Positions 39,304 to 46,130 of a DNA stretch of 46,130 nt are shown here, in pieces. This DNA comes from Lingula anatina (taxonomy: Eukaryota; Brachiopoda; Lingulata; Lingulida; Lingulidae). The position numbers and the translations under genes are program-made. How positions within the stretch are numbered: position 1 is the first letter of the stretch; every line of letters starts with the position of its first letter. The notes under the pieces were generated by a model. The model had not been told where the DNA came from and did no database searches. It saw only the letters and a list, made by a program, of their open reading frames with translations. The stretch spans positions 151,189 to 197,318 of the forward strand of contig NW_019775505.1 in NCBI RefSeq assembly GCF_001039355.2, given 5' to 3'.

Positions 39304-40346
39304 ATGGTTGCTCCGATGCAGCTGTTTGACCAACAGAAGACCAGGATTCCGAGGGGTGTCCGTATTTATCGTCATATCATGGGTCTCCGCATTCATAGGT
39401 TTTTCTTCGTTTGCCTGGTAGCAGGAACTCTCTGGTGTTTACGCTCTCTGTACCTGGGTATCAGCGGTAAGTTAGTGGTGAGTGACTTCTCTGAAAAAGC
39501 CGAGGTTTTGCCAAAGAGGGGGTGGGGGGTATGGCGATAAATTAAATTAATAGAAAGAGCACAGGGATGGAAAGGGATGTCATTTGTCTTGTTTCTTGTA
39601 TTGAAGAGCACGGGGAGAGAAGAGGGTACCTCGGAAACCAAGGCTGGGGAGGAGGCACACTTGCCGGCTAGAGACAACATACATGCCACCATTTGTTTTA
39701 TTTTTATTGATGCAGTCCTCGATCATCCATAGGGATGCGTAAAATGATGTCTTTGGTCTGTTTCATTTTCTTATGCCTCATGATAATTAAGCATTGCTTT
39801 TTCAGCTGCTCCCGTCACTCTTAGTTATATTTAACTTGCCATCGTCACTTACAATCTGTGTGCGTCTTCATTTATAATTTATCATGTACCTCTATTTTTA
39901 AATATTAATTTTTTTTTATTTATTACGACCACCAACTATGCGTAAAAGAAGATGTATCAGCAAAGACCGTTTTACATTCGTAATATGTCAGTTACCAAGA
40001 TACGACCTTTTTTTCTTTATTATTCCAGACAGCAATCATATAACTCAGGGAACGTAAATGACATACAAGCTCATGACATTTACGTTCATCTATAAGAAAA
40101 TTTAACTTACGTTTCACGTACTTATTGAGAGGACAAGAATGTCTTAAAACATTAATTCTGAGTCACAGATCGACACGAGCTTTGTCATACGCAAACGAAG
40201 ATACATGTAACGTATTCTTCGCGTTTGATATTGAAGAACTGAATTATTGATAGCCTTGCTGGTATATGAATGCAGCTACGTTTTGGTTCATGTTTATTTC
40301 AGACTGCACACTCCATAAACTGAACGAAAATATCCAAGTTCAGAAG
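39304..40346 (+). CDS. Putative type II membrane protein, first two coding exons (partial)
   Basis: Exon 39304-39466 and exon 40303-40346. The first encodes a basic N-terminus (KTRIPRGVRIYRHIMGLRIH) and one hydrophobic segment FFFVCLVAGTLWCLRSLYLG, ending at a strong donor (G, then gtaagt) in phase 1. The second, between tttatttcag and gtaagg, continues in phase as D-CTLHKLNENIQVQK and leaves phase 0. A short cytoplasmic tail, single signal anchor and hydrophilic stem is the layout of Golgi glycosyltransferases and sulfotransferases, but no catalytic exon is visible, so the enzyme class is a guess. The start could be the internal ATG before GLRIHR. The rest would lie after the gap at 40833 or beyond the window. 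Confidence 0.4.
40303..40346 (+). CDS. Putative stem exon of the type II membrane protein
   Basis: 44 bp, good acceptor and donor, phase-compatible with 39304-39466. Confidence 0.35.
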
Positions 40347-40384
40347 GTAAGGATTCATGTTAACTTTGATCTTATGATACTAGG

Positions 40385-40411
40385 CTCGTTTGTATGGCAC
40401 AATACAAGTCC

Positions 40412-40450
<39 letters not shown>
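40385..40450. repeat. CT microsatellite with conserved flank, copy 3
   Basis: Same 36-bp flank CTCGTTTGTATGGCACAATA + CAAGTCCCCTTCTCTC as at 22604 and 30058, followed by an uninterrupted CT run. Sequence on the other sides is unrelated. Confidence 0.82.
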
Positions 40451-40455
<5 letters not shown>

Positions 40456-40832
40456 ATACATACAATGTACATGCATATATACGTACATAGATATGTGTAT
40501 ATCGTTCTACCTACAGTTCATATTGAATATAATGGTGAGATGAAATTTTAGCACGTTAGCTGGAGCTATTATATTATGGGTGAGAACAAGAGTCTGATTT
40601 ACAAGTAGCGCAGATTGGTGAACGATTATATCTTATCGCTACACGCATTTTTAAGTTAATTACAATTCATTCTTGTCAAGTTGTTTTGGAAATGAAAAAT
40701 ATATGAAAAATATCCACCCAATTGCAACCAGCCTGCATATTTAAACAATCAAGTCATTTTCCACAACTTTTTTGATTGAGTATTCTGTGTAATCTAAGAA
40801 GGCGAACTTAAATTCATTACCCTTGTAAGTTA

Positions 40833-40833
40833 N
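40833..40833. other. Single N: third assembly join
   Basis: Isolated N in AT-rich DNA. Given the other two, continuity of the flanking sequence, and so of the gene starting at 39304, should not be assumed. Confidence 0.6.
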
Positions 40834-40919
40834 TAATTCTCTTAGTTATACTACTTGAATCTATATGCTGGCATTTGGTTGGTTTTTATGACAAAAAATT
40901 GACTTTGTATGTATCTTTA

Positions 40920-41440
40920 AGTGGGGTGAACACATCCAAACCATGCATGTTAAGGCATGTTTAAAGCACTTTTTTCTCAGACAGCTAAAGAGGGCAAATT
41001 TGGACATACGAGATGACCGTACTAATATCAGTTTTAGAATATGCGTGTCCAGTGTGGGGACCAGGTCTGACTGCGGAGCAATCTGAATGTCTAGAGTCAG
41101 TTCAAAAGAGAGCCTTGTGAGGATTATTTGCCCTGGTCTCAGTTATGATAAAGTCTTAAAAGTTTGTAACATTGACACCCTAGACAAACGTAGACATTTG
41201 CTGTATCAGAGGTTTTTACTACCAAAAGTGAATACAGAACGTTTTAAAAATCCTTTTATTAATTATTGCCTTTTTAATTTGTAGTAATTTATGAATGCCT
41301 TTTTAATTTGTAGTATTTTAGGAATCATTTATTGTTGTATAATTTAAAGTTTATTGTCAATTTTCTTTCCAACATACTTTGTACAGCTTCAACCTTAGGG
41401 TTGCAATTTTATCTAATAAATTATTAATATCATAAATTAT
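40920..41440 (+). pseudogene. CR1/L2-like LINE 3' end, frameshifted
   Basis: Reads VLISVLEYACPVWGPGLTAE, QSECLESVQKRAL, then after a frameshift near 41117 RIICPGLSYDKVLKV, IDTLDKRRHLLYQRF. This is the standard C-terminal part of CR1/L2-group reverse transcriptases (S.LEYA.PVW..GLT..Q...LE..QKRALRII). Followed by an AT-rich 3' tail with a small direct repeat (TGCCTTTTTAATTTGTAGTA twice) and ATTATTATT. Confidence 0.75.
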
Positions 41441-41864
41441 TATTATTCAGACTTCACCTCTTTTGAAAATCTGTAAATGCCAAGTAGATATATGCGCTTT
41501 TTGAGGGTCGCATTGAAGATTAAAAGGCATTCAATGAACATTTACCTTCTGTAGAGCAAACTGAATTCCCTGTACTTTTGGATAATTTTAACTGTATCAC
41601 CTAAGTGCATCCTATCCAAAGCTGTTGAGAAAGTGGATTACGGTATTTAGAAACTGTTTTCGAGTGAAATTCACCAGGCTATATCACCAATAAAATAATT
41701 GTACTCATCAAACTGAATATTAGACAGAAGCTAATACATTCTATGGATGTAAGTCACATTTTTAAAATGATTACTTAAGAAAACTAGAAATTTACTTTTT
41801 AAAAACCGGTCTATATATCGCTGATCTGCGAACGGTTTAAGGTATAGCATGTCGCGGTGAATAA
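41441..41864. other. Gene-free stretch
   Basis: AT-rich, no feature recognised. Confidence 0.5.
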
Positions 41865-42087
41865 GAGACCATTCCCAGAGATTTAGATCGATCCAGAGAT
41901 TTAGATTCAGATCGACCTAACTCCCGGGGGGTTCACGCTAAATTGCAGTCAGCCGAGCGCGCACCATAGTTAATTACCCCCTTACAGCTTTTGGTAGGCG
42001 GGACAGACGCTTAAGCCGGCTAAGCTGACAGTAATCTAGTGAGACTCCCCACAGATAGATCGATCTAAAATCTATGGGAATGGGGTC
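41865..42087. mobile_element. MITE, PIF/Harbinger-like, family 'CATTCCCAGAG', copy 2 (inverted)
   Basis: Ends GAGACCATTCCCAGAG and CTATGGGAATGGGGTC, with TAA outside both (41862-41864, 42088-42090). The interior (GGTTCACGCTAAATTGCAG, GTTAATTACCCCCTTACAGC) is the reverse complement of copy 1 at 3582. Confidence 0.85.
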
Positions 42088-43210
42088 TAAGAAAGGTAGT
42101 GCAGAAACTTTCAGCGATACACGGTAACAGCAATGGGTAATCATCTTTGAAAGTCTGTCAAAATATTCCTATGTGTTGGATTACAGTGAGGGTGCTTTCA
42201 TGTGAAAGGTGATAAATTTGTCTTATTACAGCAAACAATTTTTATGTTTCCAAATATTGCTGTGTATTTTAAACTTTTTAATTCTTATCCGAAAATGACA
42301 CTAAAACAGCGCTTAAATCTTGGACACAGACATACCAGTCTGTTTTGCTGATGTACAAAGCTCTCATAATAGTGTTTTCGTGTTTTTTGGTCATCTCAGA
42401 GATCATATACGGCACACACAATAGAGGAAAAGAAAAAATTGCTCTTCGTCGCAAATTTTCATAGGTGAGGAAAACGGCTTGTTGTGCGTTGCTATCGTGT
42501 CCGTTTTCAACTTCAGTACAAAGTATTATCTCCCATACACGTGAACTATACACATCGTTCAATTTTGGAATTTAAATACACACTGCTTTTCATAAAACAA
42601 CAATGTGGAAGGAAATCCTGTCATCTGAGCGTGTAATCACAGATGTTATGACCCGTGTCCTCCAGACTCGCACGACAAAGAAACCACAGCTAGCGTGTAG
42701 TTTCGTTTCCCCATTCAGATTCGTCCCAGGGACTTATATATATGTCATCCCGTCAAAAGAAAATGCAGCCAGCTGAAAACGTGGGTTGCGTGTTCCAGAA
42801 ATTGCCCACCATATTCTTGAAAGAATGTTTAAATGGAGAAAGTAGCGATAGTCTTACAGAAATAAAGCTAATTAGTCTGTGGTCAGCGGGATCCTGTTAC
42901 TTTACCACTACTCTGTTTTATCCATTTATGAAGCAATTTACGCCTTCGAGATCCATAATTGTTGCTTAGCTGTAAGGATTACTTTACCCCAGTATCTATT
43001 AAGGACGTTCTTTAATATGAATGACGATAGAATACAGTTTCCATTGCCTGCAATATTTCGATTTCTTTCACATAAATCCATAGGCCTTTGTCTCAGGATG
43101 CGTTATAGCCGTACTAATTAGGAACTTACGAACATTCAAGGAGCTATTCAAGGAGCCATGCTTCGGATGGCAAGGCTAAAATGAGACGTGAATTAAACAA
43201 TTGTGACAAA
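42088..43210. other. Gene-free stretch
   Basis: Several 75-95 codon ORFs without recognisable domains; no splice-compatible exon seen. Confidence 0.5.
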
Positions 43211-43384
43211 GGCCTCATTCCCAATGGAACTCTCCTTCTACGTAGGTCAATCCAACTCCGCCATCGTGCTCGTATAATCACCCAATTTTTCTGTATTCTA
43301 CTCAAAGCATGAGGAGAAGTGTTCACCTGTAAATCTGAGTTAGATCGATCTACGAAGGATGAGAGCTTCATTGGGAATGAACCC
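43211..43384. mobile_element. MITE, 'CATTCCCAATG' ends
   Basis: Ends GGCCTCATTCCCAATG and CATTGGGAATGAACCC with AAA on both sides (43208-43210, 43385-43387). Its subterminal TTAGATCGATCTACG resembles the 3582/41865 family and its ends the 20113/27368 family. Confidence 0.75.
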
Positions 43385-43429
43385 AAAGACGTCAGCTTCT
43401 TTGAGGCCATTCAGGATGTAAGATCCGAG

Positions 43430-43590
43430 GATCTACTGATCCACGGATCAAATATGGCGGATCCTACATGAAAGAAGAGCCGACTTATTCGCTGTTGGTC
43501 TCCCCGCCTCCACACGCGCCAATAAACAGATAAAATCATGGCTCCGAGATTAAATTGCTAGACCTCTGCAAGGACAACGCTAGGGTAGTT
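43430..43590. mobile_element. Rearranged fragment related to the 45374 element
   Basis: CCGAGATTAAATTGCTAGAC with following CTCTGCAAGGACAACG is collinear with the interior of 45374-45614, while the neighbouring piece (TGGCGGATCCTACATGAAAG ... CTCCCCGCCTCCACACGCG) matches the same element in reverse orientation. Confidence 0.55.
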
Positions 43591-45373
43591 GAAAAATTGT
43601 AATTGGTCCCAAAATTTAGTCTCATTTCAATTGTCGCCCCGCATACAAATATTGTATAGATCGTAATTTAAGGTGGGTGAACTACCCGGTGCCTTAAGCT
43701 AGGCTAAAAAATTTACGGGGCGTCCTGCCCGAATCGGGGCATTACTAAGCTCAGCACTAGTACTGTATTTCATGGGAGCATTTACGACAAAAAAAGCCAA
43801 GATATATAGTAACTTGTTTCGCATATAATTTGAAGTGTACTGTGTGTGAAAGAGACAAAATCTCAGGGTTATCAATGAACTCGGTGTTCTTCCCAAGAGG
43901 GAGAACAACCCTCTTTTTATACCTGGCGTCCAGATTGATGCAAACTGACATCAATTCTATATTTCATCAAAACCGGTATCTTGACATATAATAGTCATCG
44001 AAGAAAACATAAAATTCCACTTTGAACAAAACCAAACTTTGCTCTTAATGGTTATTTATTTGAACAATGCGTGTCGGGATGCATTTCGTCGTCCATTTCG
44101 GCAATGCCAATAATTTATTGTCGACTTCTGTCCGACATTTTTCTGTGGTTCTGTTGTAATAATGTAGGATAGCCCGTAAATATGAGGCCCACTGTTGCAA
44201 TAAGCATTTCAAATTGGAGTCACCCCCGTTTTATGTAATGCCGTTGATGTGGCTTGACATATCATGCAATGAGGCGACGGAGCGTAGTCTGTATAGGTCT
44301 CGATTTTTTTCTCTCTCTTCGTACGGATGTACTGGAAGCCAAAGCTGTGCTAGAAAATCAGGGAAGGCGAAGAAAAGAATGATTTAAACTTTAGAAAAAA
44401 TATATTTGAAGAATATGTGATAAAAATAAAAGTTAAAAGCTGAAAACTGTTCTAAGCCAAAATGAACGGCATGTATCTAAAACAGACCAAAATGTCGCGA
44501 GATTTTGCAGGATTTGTTGGAGGGTTAGTCAAAAGTAATGGCAGATGGTCCTAGAATCTGTCGAGTTACGTTTGTTTGCTTACCAATATCTCTCCATTAT
44601 ATTTTGGGTGTCACTCTTGCATTGCTTCATTTAACCCCGCCTCTTGTGAATTCTAGTCAAGTATGACGTCATGCAGCGTCGACAGCCTCGTTTTAGGTTG
44701 TCTCGGGCGAAAAACCTAGCACAAACACCAAATGAGAATATACCTTAAACACCAACTTCTTAGAGTTCAACCCCTTCATTTCTGGAAAGTTTAGTGTTCA
44801 TATTTTCACAAAGTCCATCGCGTGTTATTGCATATGTCGGTGTTGTTATTGCAAGTTCGTGTTCCACAGTGCTGAACATAAACAGGTGGGTGGGAACAAT
44901 AGCACCATATTTTGAAGGTGGAAAGACGAGACATTTTTCATCTGTCGGAGTGATTTGCAAATGTTCCCATGCACTTTCTGAATGAAACTACCCCATGCAT
45001 CTCCAAATATTGCAATGGATATTCAAGAAATAGGAGCTCATCTCTAATAGCCTTTATGTTAGTCAACGTACCTGTACATGTAAAAAATGACCTCGTGCAG
45101 AATGGTGGAATCGAGCAAATAATAGTGCTTGGTGGCTGATGAGTGTTCTTGTTTGGAAAATTAAGCGCAATAAGGGTAAAATAAGTCTAAATAGTATCGA
45201 ACTTCAAGAAAATGGCGCTTTTACGAGGTTATTACAAAAACAACACTAAAAAACGAAAACAATCGCCTAACTTTGATGTCGGAAAGTATGGAAAACTTGT
45301 CGTTTACCCACGGACACTCCGTTTTATTGCACTTTTCTCGCCAAAATGAAGAGGTATTATTCTTTTAACCTAA
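43591..45373. other. Gene-free stretch
   Basis: No exon, RNA gene or repeat family recognised; ORFs up to about 69 codons only. Confidence 0.5.
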
Positions 45374-45614
45374 GTCCCCATTCAGATCGAGATGATCCGA
45401 GTGCTAGCTAGGCCGCGACCTAAATATGGCGGACCTCGACCGGTTGAATTGACCCGAGATTTAATTGCTGTACTTCTGCAGGGACGACCCGTGGGGAGGC
45501 GTGTGAGAGGCGGAGAGACCATTACAGGATTAAGCGGTCTTCCTTTCATGTAGGCCCGCCATATTTAGGTCGCGGCCTAGCTAGCACTCGGCTCTTCTCC
45601 ATCTGAATGGGGCC
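45374..45614. mobile_element. 241-bp palindromic MITE
   Basis: Outer ends TCCCCATTCAGATCGAGA / TCTCCATCTGAATGGGG, then long arms around GTGCTAGCTAGGCCGCGACC and TAAATATGGCGG, matched by the complement at about 45567-45606 almost perfectly. Flanked by TAA (left) and TTAA (right), compatible with a TWA target. Shares the GGCCCCATTC start with the 3582/41865 family. Confidence 0.85.
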
Positions 45615-45993
45615 TTAATGAAGATACAGTTACGTAAGTTACGTACATGTGTACTAGCTAGTATAACAAGAAGTCCATATTTCATGACTGAGAACTGCAA
45701 GGCAAGTAATATTTACACTGAATAAAGTATAGGCTTACATGCATGCACGTTTGGCATATAATAAGCATTTATTTCACAATATCTGAGAATACCCTACTTT
45801 ACTTATATGACAAAACTCCATAAATTGGATGGGGGTTGGTAAAGCAGAGCGGTTTTTACTTGGCTGCACATTTTGATCCATCAGCTGGATGTTTCCAACG
45901 CTAATTAAATGGTTATCTTGTCCAAAAAAATGTCTGCCAAGGTCGATGAGGCGGCCCTATGACTGAGAATGGGTGACGTATCTTTGTCTGCAG
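45615..45993. other. Gene-free stretch
   Basis: Nothing recognised apart from an acceptor-like tctttgtctgcag at its right end. Confidence 0.45.
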
Positions 45994-46130
45994 GTGTGCA
46001 CTCCCCGTCCCGTTTGCCCGTTTGGGGGATTAATGTGTCATGCCATCCTCATTTTGCAGGAACCTTTTCCTGTCGCTACTGTAACTCAAATACAGGGACT
46101 ATTCAACAGTTCTTGATTTTTTTTTTTTTA
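45994..46130 (+). CDS. Doubtful exon at the right edge
   Basis: A good pyrimidine-tract acceptor at 45981-45993 and another at about 46047-46059 (cctcattttgcag). From 45994 a phase 1 frame stays open to the window end (NVSCHPHFAGTFSCRYCNSN) and a phase 0 frame gives ILQEPFPVATVTQIQGLFNS then stop. No domain recognised; the T-run at the end limits judgement. It may or may not belong with the gene beginning at 39304. Confidence 0.15.

Noticed and set aside
42278-42969. Two 75-94 codon ORFs on opposite strands
   Set aside because: No domain, no splice context, and composition typical of surrounding noncoding DNA.

Overview
This is eukaryotic, almost certainly animal, nuclear DNA. It is AT-rich, has spliced genes with GT-AG introns, and carries many dinucleotide microsatellites and palindromic transposon remnants. 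The two recognisable genes (an MFSD6-like transporter and a quiver/Ly6-type GPI-anchored protein) are animal families. High divergence between near-duplicate blocks and abundant MITEs fit a polymorphic marine invertebrate, but the species or phylum cannot be told from the sequence.

Layout. 1-2811 has no recognisable gene. 2812-10564 (+) is a three-exon quiver/Ly6-like gene: signal peptide, ten cysteines ending in CMC...DLCN, GPI-type tail. Its 5.4-kb first intron holds several MITEs. 10565-14286 has no firm gene, apart from an orphan signal-peptide-like exon at 13582. 14287-31607 is a large direct repeat: copy A 14287-24153 and copy B 24166-31607. Each copy carries, on the minus strand, the 3' exons of one MFSD6-like major facilitator gene. 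The start codon and first 170 codons occur only once, at 31682-32191. Single N characters at 24155, 31681 and 40833 mark joins of unknown length. The N at 24155 sits exactly at the A/B junction and the N at 31681 replaces the middle of the MFSD6 protein, so the 'tandem duplication' is most simply two alleles laid end to end by the assembler; a real duplication is not excluded. The only coding differences I see between copies in the aligned exons are synonymous.

32192-39303 holds a TATA-like site, a 75-bp tandem duplication, an (AAT)n tract and two MITEs. 39304-40346 (+) looks like the first two coding exons of a type II (signal-anchor) membrane protein. 40347-46130 holds a decayed CR1/L2-type LINE end, four palindromic elements and a doubtful exon at the right edge.

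The most interesting content is the mobile DNA. Copy A has a 2,603-bp insertion (15853-18455) that copy B lacks. It has ~330-bp terminal inverted repeats, a TAA target duplication, and internal pieces of an L1/Tx1-like LINE plus a possible ankyrin-like fragment. Elsewhere two unrelated MITEs occupy the same target site, one in each copy (21805-21977 and 29096-29332). Several MITE families recur, often with intact target duplications. No prokaryotic-type system, CRISPR array, rRNA or tRNA was seen.
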